Source: PALSA-607 sp963825425 (lineage in GTDB: Bacteria; Actinomycetota; Actinomycetes; Acidothermales; Acidothermaceae). From it: a DNA stretch of 64,000 nucleotides. The notes below the pieces were generated by a model. It saw only the letters and a list, made by a program, of their open reading frames with translations. It was not told where the DNA came from and made no database searches. Positions 18,422 through 26,399 of this stretch are shown piece by piece. Numbering within the stretch: position 1 is the first letter of the stretch; each line of letters begins with the position of its first letter. The DNA is taken from the NCBI GenBank assembly GCA_963825425.1, contig CAWGTF010000013.1:372001-436000 (forward strand). The letters are read 5' to 3'. Made by a program: the position numbers and the translations under genes.

Positions 18422-19471
18422 CTACTTCGCCGGACACGTCGGCACGCCAGGGCTGCCCGCGTTGATCTGCTTCAGCACATCGACTGCCGACGTCAACGTC
18501 GTGATCGGAACAAGGCGAAGGCCATGCGGGACGGCGGTCAATGCTTCCGCGCAGTTGGACTTCGGCACCAAGAACACCGTGGCGCCGGCATTGCGTGCGC
18601 CCGCCATTTTCTGGATCACACCACCGATCGCACCGACGTTGCCGTCCGCGTCAATCGTGCCCGTGACGGCGATGGTCCGGCCGCCAGTCAGATTGCCGTC
18701 GCTGAGCTTGTCGACGATGCCGAGCGCGAATGACGTTCCCGCGCTTGGCCCACCCACATCGGCCAGGTTGATGTCGATCGCAAACGGCTTGGTGAAGCTA
18801 TCGACCACGCTGATCCCGATCGTCGGCGTGGTGGCGCCCTTCGCGGGTGGCTGCAGGGTCACCGGTACATCGAGTTTCGTGGTGCCACGCACGACATGGA
18901 GGACGACACCATCGCCAGGCTTGTGTGACGCGTCGACCTTCAACAGATCGGCACTATTCGTCACGGTGGTGTTGTCGACACCGACAATGATGTCGTCGTT
19001 CATCAACTTTCCTTTGAGTGCAGGCAAAACCACGCTGGCGATGTCGACGCCCGGCGTAAGCGGGTAGCCCAGGTAGCGCAGTGCTGCGACCTTGGCTTCT
19101 TCCTGCGACTCGATCATGTCGTTGTTGTCCTGCGTCGCGACCTGCTGCGGCGTCGTTCCCGGGTCGGGGTACAGCAAACGGCGGGGAATCACGGCATAGC
19201 TGCGCCGCCACCAACCGACGAGCACCTGGAACCCGGAGATGTTCTGACGCGGACCGCCCGATTCACTCACGGTCACCAGATAGATCTTTCCCTTGGGTGT
19301 CGCGGTCGGGTGCGCGATCGTGATCAACGGCTTGCCCTGCGCGGTACCAAGGGTGTCGGAGACGGGACCAGGAGCATCCTGCACGTACGGCGCGGGCAGG
19401 CGGGTGCCCACGAACGCGAGGGTGATCGCTAACAGGCTCGACACAAGCAGGGTCGTTGCCTGGCGTCGCAT
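18422..19471 (-). CDS. PDZ and Lon-type serine protease (YlbL family)
   Basis: 349 aa. One N-terminal membrane helix (TTLLVSSLLAITLAFVG), a PDZ domain at about residues 130-210, and a C-terminal Lon-type (S16) domain with catalytic Ser in GGPSAGTSFALG and catalytic Lys in IGGVIQKMAGA. It is a membrane-anchored extracytoplasmic peptidase of unknown target. It corresponds to Rv3194c by position next to UPF0182 (recollection). Confidence 0.92.
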   Translation of the reverse strand: MRRQATTLLVSSLLAITLAFVGTRLPAPYVQDAPGPVSDTLGTAQGKPLITIAHPTATPKGKIYLVTVSESGGPRQNISGFQVLVGWWRRSYAVIPRRLLYPDPGTTPQQVATQDNNDMIESQEEAKVAALRYLGYPLTPGVDIASVVLPALKGKLMNDDIIVGVDNTTVTNSADLLKVDASHKPGDGVVLHVVRGTTKLDVPVTLQPPAKGATTPTIGISVVDSFTKPFAIDINLADVGGPSAGTSFALGIVDKLSDGNLTGGRTIAVTGTIDADGNVGAIGGVIQKMAGARNAGATVFLVPKSNCAEALTAVPHGLRLVPITTLTSAVDVLKQINAGSPGVPTCPAK

Positions 19472-19504
19472 GCCATCAGCCTAGTTGCGCGCTGGGAGAC
19501 ACCA

Positions 19505-19534
19505 AAGCCGTGACCCTGGGGGAGGTCACGGCTT
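19505..19534 (-). terminator. Hairpin terminator upstream of the PDZ protease
   Basis: AAGCCGTGACC (19505-19515) and GGTCACGGCTT (19524-19534) form an 11-bp stem with an 8-nt loop. On the minus strand only a short T stretch follows, so strength is uncertain. It probably ends the transcript of the 20101 gene and insulates the protease gene. Confidence 0.6.
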
Positions 19535-19789
19535 GGGCGCAGCTCTTGGGGGGAGCTGTGGCTGCGTGCTCGGAGCTTGGGGGGCTCGGGGAGCTGGGGG
19601 CTTGCGGTTGGGATTACCGCACGAAGTACCCGGTGCCGCGCTCGCGGCGAGCGCCGAAGGCCGGCTCCAGAACCTGAGCCGCGGGACGGTCCGGCTCGGC
19701 GCGGCGACCGGGCCGTCGGCGGGGCGAATGCGATCTGAACGGGCGGCAAGAACTCGCGATCGGGAATCAGCAAACCGGTCGAGGAACCA

Positions 19790-20101
19790 TCAGCCGCGGG
19801 CAACTCCTGCTGCTCCGATGTGTCCGTCGTCGCTGGCGTAACTCTCGATGACCTCGGCAATCGTGGTCGGTGCCACGTCGTCGGCGTTCGGGGAGTCCGC
19901 ACCTTCCAGGGAGTTCGGGATCTCGACTCGGTACCACGTCTTGAAGGACAACGGAACCTCGGTCAGCGTGTGAACCGATGCCTCACTGACATTTTCGACG
20001 TTGCGCAGGTGCTCGACGAACCGGGCTGCGTCATCGACGGTGGCAAGCCGACGGAAGGCTGGAGTGCCGTCCGGCGCTGGGAAAAATACGACGTGTTCCA
20101 C
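19790..20101 (-). CDS. Conserved actinobacterial protein, tail possibly split by frameshifts
   Basis: 103 aa as it stands, beginning MEHVVFFPAPDGTPAFRRL. The family (unknown function) usually continues with a variable linker and ends in a short aromatic-basic motif such as GFFAR. Here a different frame encodes EPAFGARRERGTGYFVR directly followed by TAA at 19614-19616, and a third frame encodes a plausible linker (IPDREFLPPVQIAF). I infer that the true protein may reach 19614 through two indels, but the printed frame stops at 19790. Confidence 0.7.
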   Translation of the reverse strand: MEHVVFFPAPDGTPAFRRLATVDDAARFVEHLRNVENVSEASVHTLTEVPLSFKTWYRVEIPNSLEGADSPNADDVAPTTIAEVIESYASDDGHIGAAGVARG

Positions 20102-20238
20102 GGTGCCTCACTCAGACGGCTGGGCCCGACGGTGTTCGCGAGAGCCCTGGCGATTGGACGGTGACGATCCATAGATCGGCATCTGCAGCAGGCGACCTTG
20201 AGCCAGCGAGCCCACAACTGCCTCGGCAAACGGGCGAA

Positions 20239-20490
20239 TTATTCAGACCGAGCGACCGACTGCGCCGGCTCCTCGAGATTGTTCGGATCGGCAGGATGTG
20301 CCGGCTCGCCTCGGCGAAGCTGCGGCGGCGAGCTAGCGGTACTGGCCGCGAGCGCACGGCGAAAGCGGGAGAACGACGCCATCGAATCTTGCATCGCGGC
20401 GGGTCGAGGGGGTCGGCCACGCATGGACGCCCAGATCGTGCCCACAATCAAAGCGGCGACCGGAATCATCAACCACAGCAAGACTTTCAT
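20239..20490 (-). CDS. Small single-helix membrane protein
   Basis: 83 aa. It starts MKVLLWLMIPVAALIVGT (one membrane helix) followed by an arginine-rich cytoplasmic part and an acidic tail. ATG 20488-20490 is preferred to the upstream in-frame start because the extra residues are not hydrophobic or conserved-looking, and an AGGGG sits upstream. Function unknown. The gap 20102-20238 before the next gene shows nothing notable. Confidence 0.6.
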   Translation of the reverse strand: MKVLLWLMIPVAALIVGTIWASMRGRPPRPAAMQDSMASFSRFRRALAASTASSPPQLRRGEPAHPADPNNLEEPAQSVARSE

Positions 20491-20518
20491 GGATCTCGCG
20501 ACTATCCCCTTCTTGCGT

Positions 20519-21010
20519 TCAGCCTTCGACGTCCAGCGTAGCCTCGATGCCGACCCAGGCGACGGCCCCGTCGGCAAAGCTCTGCTGCTTCCAAATCGGC
20601 ACCCGCGCCTTCACCTCGTCGATGAGTTCCTTGCCGGCGGCGAAGGCCTCGCCTCGGTGTCCGGCGGCGACGGCCACCACGACCGCAACATCGCCAATCG
20701 CCAGCAACCCAGTGCGATGCACGGCGGCGACGGCGACGGCATCGTGCTTTTGCGCAACCTCCTCGGCTACCTCGTGCAGCACCGAGACTGCGTCGGGATG
20801 CGCCTCGTAGCGCAACGAACTCACGTCGCGGCCGTCATCCGAGGACCGAACGGTCCCGATGAACACGGTCGTGCCGCCCGCGGCGGGATCGGCCACCGCG
20901 GCCACCACCTCGTCGACAGACAACGGAAGCTGTCGAATACCGACGAGGCGGACGACCCCGACTGGCGCATTGCCGGAGGCACGGTCGGCCTCGACGGTGT
21001 GGTCAGCCAT
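20519..21010 (-). CDS. moaE: Molybdopterin synthase catalytic subunit MoaE
   Basis: 163 aa. MoaE transfers sulfur from the MoaD thiocarboxylate to precursor Z to make molybdopterin. Recognised by TVFIGTVRSSDDGRDV, LRYEAHPDA, AAVHRTGLLAIGDVAVVV and the catalytic-site segment VKARVPIWKQQSF with its conserved Lys residues. Start ATG 21008-21010; it overlaps the end of the SDR gene by 8 bp, so the two are co-transcribed. No moaD is seen here. Confidence 0.93.
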   Translation of the reverse strand: MADHTVEADRASGNAPVGVVRLVGIRQLPLSVDEVVAAVADPAAGGTTVFIGTVRSSDDGRDVSSLRYEAHPDAVSVLHEVAEEVAQKHDAVAVAAVHRTGLLAIGDVAVVVAVAAGHRGEAFAAGKELIDEVKARVPIWKQQSFADGAVAWVGIEATLDVEG

Positions 21011-22127
21011 GCCGACGCCGCCTCGCCCGCCGCACCAACGCGGCGGTCCCAACCAGGGCAACGGTGGCCCCGACGGCCGCACCCGCGGCCGCATCGCGGC
21101 GTCCGAGCCGGTGACCGCCGATCGCCAGGCGACCGGCAGATTCGGCGACCGCCACTGCCAACGCGCTCTCGTTGTCATAGGCCGGACGCCACCCGGCGTC
21201 GGTCAGCCGCCGTGGGTCGACCACCCACGGATGCACAAGGAACTGCAGGTCACTCGATCCGGCGGGCGTCACGCCGAGTCGGTGCAAACGCTCGGCAGTG
21301 CCGAACGCGACGGACGACGGCAACTCGATGTGCCGCTTGCCGGTTACTCGTTCGACGTCGTCTTGCTCGAGCCAGCCGTCGCTGCCGACAGCGACCACGA
21401 CATGACCACTCGGCGGCGCCGGCGTCCCCACCGGGTCCGCCTTATCGCCGTCCTCATCGACCGGCGCGCGCAACCCGCCCGTCACCACGAGTTCCAACGC
21501 CGACAGCAGATCGTCGACGTGACAGAACTGCCAGCGCGTGTGCGACCCCTTGACCGCGAGCAACCTCGGTGCTTCGAAATGCCGAGTGAAGATGGTGTCG
21601 ACGCCACCGCCGACGAGCGCGGCCGGACGGAGCACGGTAACCAGCAGCCCGGGGTGCGTACGAGGCGCTTGTGCAGCGAGCCGCTCGATTTCCAGCAGGT
21701 CACCCATCCACGCGCTGTCAGCAGTCGCCTGCAACTCGGCATCCTCGGATAGCGGAACCGGATTGTCCGCCAGCGCGCCGTAGACCATCGCGCTTGTCAC
21801 GAGCACCACGTGCGTGACGCCCGCAGCCGGCGCCGCGGTCAGCACTGTCGCCGTCCCGCGGGCAGGTGACCCCCGCCCATGTTTGGCGTGCACGTCCGCA
21901 TCGTCGTGATCGACACTGCTATCAACGGCCAGATGGACAAGTACGTCCACTCCGGCGAGCCGATCGACCAGCGCGGGCTCGCGGACGTCGGCGAGCCGCC
22001 ACGTCACCTCCGGCACATCGCCTCTGATCGTGTCGATGGCAATGACTTTCTTGACGGCGGGAGACGATGCGAGCCGCCGCACAAGGAGCTCACCGACGCC
22101 GTGCGCGGCGCCTGTAACCGCGACCAC
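21003..22127 (-). CDS. NAD-dependent epimerase/dehydratase (extended SDR)
   Basis: 374 aa from GTG 22125-22127. The Rossmann fold begins VAVTGAAHGVGELLVRRL, with LVTSAMVYG and LRPAALVGGG downstream; the C-terminus has a hydrophobic, Ala-rich helix ending RRARRRRHG. Substrate unknown. The GTG sits immediately before the nucleotide-binding strand. An ATG at 22267-22269 opens MSTEEPPVRARR in a neighbouring frame, so the true N-terminus may be about 47 residues longer with one indel between (inference). Confidence 0.85.
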   Translation of the reverse strand: MVAVTGAAHGVGELLVRRLASSPAVKKVIAIDTIRGDVPEVTWRLADVREPALVDRLAGVDVLVHLAVDSSVDHDDADVHAKHGRGSPARGTATVLTAAPAAGVTHVVLVTSAMVYGALADNPVPLSEDAELQATADSAWMGDLLEIERLAAQAPRTHPGLLVTVLRPAALVGGGVDTIFTRHFEAPRLLAVKGSHTRWQFCHVDDLLSALELVVTGGLRAPVDEDGDKADPVGTPAPPSGHVVVAVGSDGWLEQDDVERVTGKRHIELPSSVAFGTAERLHRLGVTPAGSSDLQFLVHPWVVDPRRLTDAGWRPAYDNESALAVAVAESAGRLAIGGHRLGRRDAAAGAAVGATVALVGTAALVRRARRRRHG

Positions 22128-22376
22128 GGGACCGGGGCGACGCGCGCGACCACGTCCACGGCCGCCGCCTGCTGGAGCCGGACTCCCGGCGCCGCTGGTT
22201 GGGGTCGCCGGCGGCTCGGCCGTTCCGAGCGCTGCGCCGTGCGCGAACCGGCGGCTCTTCGGTACTCATCGGCTCCCCCGCACGACTACTTTGGATGGCA
22301 CGGACTTGGCCGGACGGACCCACGACTGGTCCTGCCTCTTCCCCGTCATGGAGCCCATCTTGCCCGAGGAGCAGCG

Positions 22377-23774
22377 GTGAGCGAGATTCCGTTCGGATTC
22401 GGCAAGCCGGGCGACCCGGGCGATCCCGGTTCCGGCGGCCCTGGTGCAGGCGGGATGGGATTCGGCGATCTCGGTGGCGCCGACATCAGCAGCGCCTTGC
22501 ACCGCTTCGCCGACATGCTCTCGTGGCAGGGCGGCCCGGTGAACTGGGACCTGGCCAAGGACGTCGCACGGCAGGCCGCAGCTGGCGACGACCCGTCGAT
22601 CGGACCCGCTGAGCGCGGCGCCGTCGCCGATGCGATCCGGCTCGCCGAGCTCTGGATCGACCCGACCACGTCCTTCCCGGCCGCGACCACCTCGGCAAGC
22701 GCGTGGAGCCGTGCCGAGTGGATCGAGGCAACGCTGCCAACCTGGACCGAACTCGTCGAACCGGTCGCGAGCAAGGTTGTCGAGGCCTTCAGCGGCGAGC
22801 TGACCGGCGGCCTGGCCGCTGGCTTGGGCGGCGCCGGAGGTCTGGCCGGGTTCGGATTGCCTGGCTTCCCGCCATCAGTGGATCTCGACAGTGACGGCCA
22901 GGACAGCGAGTCGCCAGGGCTGCCGCCCGACATGGCCGGCCCGCTGTTGTCGATGATGCGTCAGATGGGCGGCGTCATGTTCGGCGGGCAGGTCGGTCAG
23001 GCACTGGGCACCTTGTCACGCGAGGTCGTGTCGTCGACCGATGTCGGACTCCCGCTCGCCGGCGTCGGTCACGCTGCACTCATCCCCGCCGGAATCGCGG
23101 CCTTCGGTGAAGGTCTTGGCGTTGCGCCGGATGAGGTGCGGCTGTTCCTCGCATTGCGCGAAGCGGCTTGTCACCGGCTCTTCGCCGCTGTGCCGTGGCT
23201 ACGCGGGCGGCTGGTCGCGGCGCTCGACGACTACTCCCGGGGCATCACCGTCGACACGTCGCGCATGCAGGAGGCGCTCGGCTCGATCGACCCGACGAAC
23301 CCGCAGGCGCTGCAAGACGCGCTCACCGGCGGCTTGTTCGAACCAGAGAACACCCCCGCGCAACAAGCGGCGCTCACTCGACTTGAGACGCTGCTCGCGC
23401 TGATCGAAGGCTGGGTGGACGACGTGGTGGCGCAGGCCGCGGAAGGCCGGCTGGCCGGGGCGTCGGCATTGCGGGAGACGGTACGTCGGCGGCGCGCGCT
23501 GGGTGGACCCGCCGAGCAGACATTCGGCACGTTGGTCGGTCTGCAACTGCGCCCGCGCCGGATGCGCGAGGCATCGCAGCTCTGGCAACTGTTGCGTGAG
23601 AGTCGGGGCGCGGAGGGCCGAGATGCCCTGTGGGAGCACCCTGACCTGCTGCCGACCGTCGATGACCTCGACGATCCGGCCGGATTCGTCGACCGCCGCG
23701 ACAGCGACTTTGACCTGCGGACGCTGAACGACACGCCACCAAGCGACGGACCGGCCAGCGACACATCTGACTGA
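22377..23774 (+). CDS. Zincin-like hydrolase, DUF2342/TIGR03624 family
   Basis: 465 aa from GTG 22377, which follows a GAGGAG site; the frame runs open further upstream but over the divergent SDR promoter. A glycine-rich N-terminus leads into a helical body with FGGQVGQALGTLSREV, VRLFLALREAACHRLF and QEALGSIDPTNPQALQDAL. The family is called a zinc-dependent metalloprotease or putative hydrolase, but the canonical HExxH is absent here (REAACHRLF), so activity is uncertain. It corresponds by position to Rv3195 (recollection). Confidence 0.88.
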   Translation: MSEIPFGFGKPGDPGDPGSGGPGAGGMGFGDLGGADISSALHRFADMLSWQGGPVNWDLAKDVARQAAAGDDPSIGPAERGAVADAIRLAELWIDPTTSFPAATTSASAWSRAEWIEATLPTWTELVEPVASKVVEAFSGELTGGLAAGLGGAGGLAGFGLPGFPPSVDLDSDGQDSESPGLPPDMAGPLLSMMRQMGGVMFGGQVGQALGTLSREVVSSTDVGLPLAGVGHAALIPAGIAAFGEGLGVAPDEVRLFLALREAACHRLFAAVPWLRGRLVAALDDYSRGITVDTSRMQEALGSIDPTNPQALQDALTGGLFEPENTPAQQAALTRLETLLALIEGWVDDVVAQAAEGRLAGASALRETVRRRRALGGPAEQTFGTLVGLQLRPRRMREASQLWQLLRESRGAEGRDALWEHPDLLPTVDDLDDPAGFVDRRDSDFDLRTLNDTPPSDGPASDTSD

Positions 23775-23780
23775 CCGCGG

Positions 23781-24471
23781 TCACCAGAGAGTGCCCGCTG
23801 CCGAAGTAGTGGAGGCTGCTTCGGTCGGAGTGTCGGTGGCCACATTGGCCGGCGTCATCGACCTCATTGATGGCGTCATCGACTTCGTCGGCGCCGGCCT
23901 CGTACGCGGACTCTTCGCCAGCCACATCGGGCTCGGCCGCCCAGCCTGCACCGGCGACCACGCCGAGTAGGTAGCCGCGCGCCCGCTCAGCCTTCGGGTA
24001 GGCGTCAACGAGACGGTAGAAGCGCGGGCCGTGCCCGATCTCGATGAGGTGAGCCAGTTCGTGGACGAGCACGTAGTCGACCACCCAGCCGGGCATCGTC
24101 GCCAGCCGGTCGGACAGCCGGATGGTGCCATCGACCGGAGTGCACGAGCCCCAGCGTGAACCCTGGTTGGTCACCCAGCGGACGCCGGTCGGCTTCGCTA
24201 CCCCGCCCAGATATTGCCGAGACAGCTCCGCCGCGCGTCGCCCGAGTTCGCCGTCGCCACGCGCCGCGCGACGCGCACTGCGTCGCTCCTGCGTGGCCAA
24301 CCGTTCGAGCATGATCGCGATCCAACGCTGTTCTTCGGCGCGTGACATCCGCGCCGGCAGCAGCACGATGGTGCGATCGCCGTCGCGATACGCCGATACC
24401 GTGCGACGACGACGCGCGCTTCGTCGGACCTCTACTGGACCCACTGGCACTTCACTCCCTGTAACGGCCAC
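23781..24471 (-). CDS. YgjP/WLM-type metallopeptidase (DUF45)
   Basis: About 230 aa. The zinc motif HELAHLIEIGHGPRFYRLVD (HExxH plus downstream His) and TNQGSRWGSCTP are diagnostic. The start is GTG 24469-24471 (VAVTGSEVPVG). The domain frame as printed runs on antisense through the neighbour to 23374, which is unlikely. A second frame gives ANVATDTPTEAASTTSAAG and a stop at 23781, six bases short of the convergent neighbour. I place an indel near 23850 and end the gene there. Confidence 0.8.
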
Positions 24472-24546
24472 GCCGGCACCGTACCGCCGGTGTGCGACAC
24501 CTGCACGACACCATGCACAGGCGGCCCAAAGCTGCCGATTTCTTTC

Positions 24547-24918
24547 CCATCCACAGCACGGATCGCCATCGGCGCTGGTGGCAGCGCAGGTGACTTCGCG
24601 AGGAGTGTCCGCGTGCACACCCCTATCCCGCCCCGTCCACAGGAACACTCCTGCGCGTCCCCACCCCGCCCACAGCGCTGTCCACAGGCCCGCGTCTTGA
24701 GCGTCGGTGCAGCGTTGACGACACCGAGTGCGGCCTCCTAACGTCGGGGCCGTCGAAGCCCCCGGTCGGGCGCCATTCGCAAGGGGAAGGCGGATGGCAG
24801 CAAGCCGGGGGCTTCACATTGGGCCTGTGGGTGGGCTGTGGGGCGTGCGTCTGTGGGTGCGCTGTGGGTGCACCTGTGGATGAGGTTGTGGGCGACCCCG
24901 TAAACGGCCTGTGGATAA
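24547..24918. promoter_or_regulatory. Cluster of DnaA-box-like sites
   Basis: A perfect consensus box (TGTGGATAA, complement TTATCCACA) is at 24910-24918. Near matches are CCATCCACA (24547), CCGTCCACA (24633), CTGTCCACA (24678), TGTGGGTG (24852 and 24863) and TGTGGATGA (24875). Left of 24700 the boxes read TCCACA on the plus strand; right of 24820 they read TGTGG, so the two halves face each other. Confidence 0.45.
24755..24815. repeat. Inverted repeat, 11-bp arms
   Basis: GAAGCCCCCGG (24755-24765) and CCGGGGGCTTC (24805-24815) are perfect inverted copies separated by 39 bp. They lie about 10 bp downstream of the TTGACG/TAACGT promoter-like pair. No T-run follows. It may be the first hairpin of an unannotated RNA or a protein-binding site. 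Confidence 0.5.
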
Positions 24919-25175
24919 CCCTGTGCACGAAACCTGACGGCGCGCTCGTGCGGCGCGCGTGCGGCACGCGTGAGCGTGTCTGACGTAGGCTGACGCTCAG
25001 TTCGTTCGCCCGAGAGGGGGGACGACGCCCTTCGAGGCGGTCGGCGATCTACAGCGACGACTTGACCGAGACTGGCTCGCGAACGCGATCAACCGTGATC
25101 GGCGCATGCCCAACCGTTAGACCGCCCCAACCCGTTCCACCTGTTTGACCCCCGACCGTGACCAAGGAGGATCGC

Positions 25176-25334
25176 GTGGCCGAGAAGTACAGTGGCGAGG
25201 CCTACTGCGTGAAGTGCAAGGCAAAGCGCGAGTTCGAGGGCGACGTTGTCGTCAACGACAAGGGCACCAAGATGGCCAAGGGCAAGTGCCACGTATGCGG
25301 CACCACGCTCAACCGGATCCTCGGCAAGGCCTGA
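25176..25334 (+). CDS. DUF5679-type small zinc-ribbon protein
   Basis: 52 aa, short enough to be missed by length filters. GTG 25176 follows AAGGAGG at 25164-25170. The protein begins VAEKYSGEAYCVKCKAKR and contains two CxxC pairs (YCVKC and KCHVCG), so a zinc ribbon is likely; it ends NRILGKA. The family is common in actinobacteria and of unknown function. A textbook terminator follows 58 bp downstream. Confidence 0.85.
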   Translation: MAEKYSGEAYCVKCKAKREFEGDVVVNDKGTKMAKGKCHVCGTTLNRILGKA

Positions 25335-25392
25335 TCACGCCCGTTAGGCACAGTTCCAGCACCGAATTTGAGACAGCACTGAGTTTGAGACG

Positions 25393-25434
25393 AAACTGAG
25401 CGGAGGCCGCGCTAGCGGCCTCCGCTCAGTTTTT
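25393..25434 (+). terminator. Strong bidirectional rho-independent terminator
   Basis: A 16-bp perfect stem (25395-25410 with 25415-25430), loop GCTA, is followed by TTTTT on the plus strand; the mirror A-run on the left also supports use from the minus strand. It separates the DUF5679 gene from the convergent ArsR gene. Just before it, a 17-bp imperfect tandem repeat (TTTGAGAC...ACTGAG) covers 25367-25400. Confidence 0.93.
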
Positions 25435-25441
25435 CTGCTAG

Positions 25442-26218
25442 CTATGGGCGGTAAAGCAACGAGCCTGGGGTCGTCAGCAACTCCCCCGTCTCGAGCCAGG
25501 TCTTCAGCCCGGACAAAATCATCGGCCAACCGCCGTAGAGCTGGTTGTTGGCGCCTTCGCGAAGCTGGTCGTGCGTCACGGTGAGTCGGCACGAGTCGCC
25601 CACTGGTTCGATTTCCCAGGTCACCCGCGAGGTGCCTTCGCTTTTCACGTCGTCCCCCCACAGCGCGACCATGCTCTGGACGAGCCGGCGCGGCGGGTCG
25701 ATCTCGAGGTTCTCGCCTTCGCCCAAGAGCTGCCCCAGCTCGCCGTCCGGGCCGTCGCTGCCGCCTGCACGCATCTCGTAGCGCGACCCTGGGGTCCAGT
25801 CCGACGTCGCGCGCATCCCGAACTGGTACTTGCTCCGGATCTCGGTGTCCGTGATCGCCTCCCACAGGCGCTCCGGCGTGGTGCGGATATAGATCTCGAA
25901 AACCTTCTCCACCTGCGTCTCCATTCTGTGCTTCAGGTCGCTGAGTGCGGCCGTCCAGGGCTGTGCGTACTTGCTCACCCAGCGGTCGTGGACGAGCCGG
26001 ATCGGTACCGGATTGAGGAAGTGGAGCTTCTCTCGGCCGCGGCGCCGGCTCACGACAAGTCCCGCTTCCTCGAGAATCTTGAGGTGTTTCATGACGCCGA
26101 AACGTGTCATGGCGAAGCGCTCCTCGAGCGCTCGCAACGACTGCCCGTCCTCGCGGAAGAGCTCGTCGAGAAGCGCCCGCCGCGTGGGATCCGCCAGAGC
26201 TCTGAAGACCTCGTCCAC
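25442..26218 (-). CDS. ArsR-type regulator fused to SRPBCC/AHSA1 domain
   Basis: 258 aa. Residues 1-90 form an ArsR winged helix (FRALADPTRRALLDEL, RFGVMKHLKILEEAGLV). Residues about 105-250 form an AHSA1/SRPBCC ligand-binding fold (VFEIYIRTTPERLWEAITD, GSRYEMR, TWEIEPVGDSCRLTVTHDQL). Such fusions couple ligand binding to DNA release (inference). The start is GTG 26216-26218, seven bases after a -10 element, so the mRNA is probably leaderless. It likely represses itself through the palindrome in its promoter. Confidence 0.92.
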   Translation of the reverse strand: MDEVFRALADPTRRALLDELFREDGQSLRALEERFAMTRFGVMKHLKILEEAGLVVSRRRGREKLHFLNPVPIRLVHDRWVSKYAQPWTAALSDLKHRMETQVEKVFEIYIRTTPERLWEAITDTEIRSKYQFGMRATSDWTPGSRYEMRAGGSDGPDGELGQLLGEGENLEIDPPRRLVQSMVALWGDDVKSEGTSRVTWEIEPVGDSCRLTVTHDQLREGANNQLYGGWPMILSGLKTWLETGELLTTPGSLLYRP

Positions 26219-26225
26219 GCCGTGG

Positions 26226-26255
26226 ACAATAGGTGACTAGATAGTCACATGTCAA
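26226..26255 (-). promoter_or_regulatory. Promoter with embedded palindromic operator
   Basis: On the minus strand TTGACA (26250-26255) and TATTGT (26226-26231) are spaced 18 bp. The spacer is almost filled by the palindrome GTGACTA-GA-TAGTCAC (26233-26248). The start codon begins eight bases beyond the -10 element. Repressor binding here would block RNA polymerase directly. The rest of the gap 26256-26399 shows only the ribosome site for the ThiF gene. Confidence 0.75.
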
Positions 26256-26399
26256 GGCTTGCCCACAGCTGGCACTCGATCGCCTGCGCGGCTGTGGACG
26301 AGCGCCCGACCGCGGCGTTGTCGATGGCACTCTTCAGGGCAGCCGCGCCTGCTCCAGGTCGGCGCACACGTGCACGACAGGTCGAGCCGGAGGTGACCA

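Larger units (their letters stand above)
24472..25175. other. 700-bp non-coding region
   Basis: No credible gene. It holds a cluster of DnaA-box-like sites, a candidate promoter TTGACG (24715-24720) - 18 bp - TAACGT (24739-24744), a long inverted repeat just downstream, and the leader of the DUF5679 gene. Confidence 0.7.

Noticed and set aside
20198..21553. 451-aa plus-strand frame over moaE and SDR
   Set aside because: No domain content; antisense of two recognised genes.
23374..23780. Long C-terminal extension of the YgjP-like peptidase
   Set aside because: It would run 400 bp antisense through the neighbouring gene and has no family match.
24547..24918. Chromosomal origin oriC
   Set aside because: No dnaA, dnaN, rpmH or parAB genes nearby; only the boxes.
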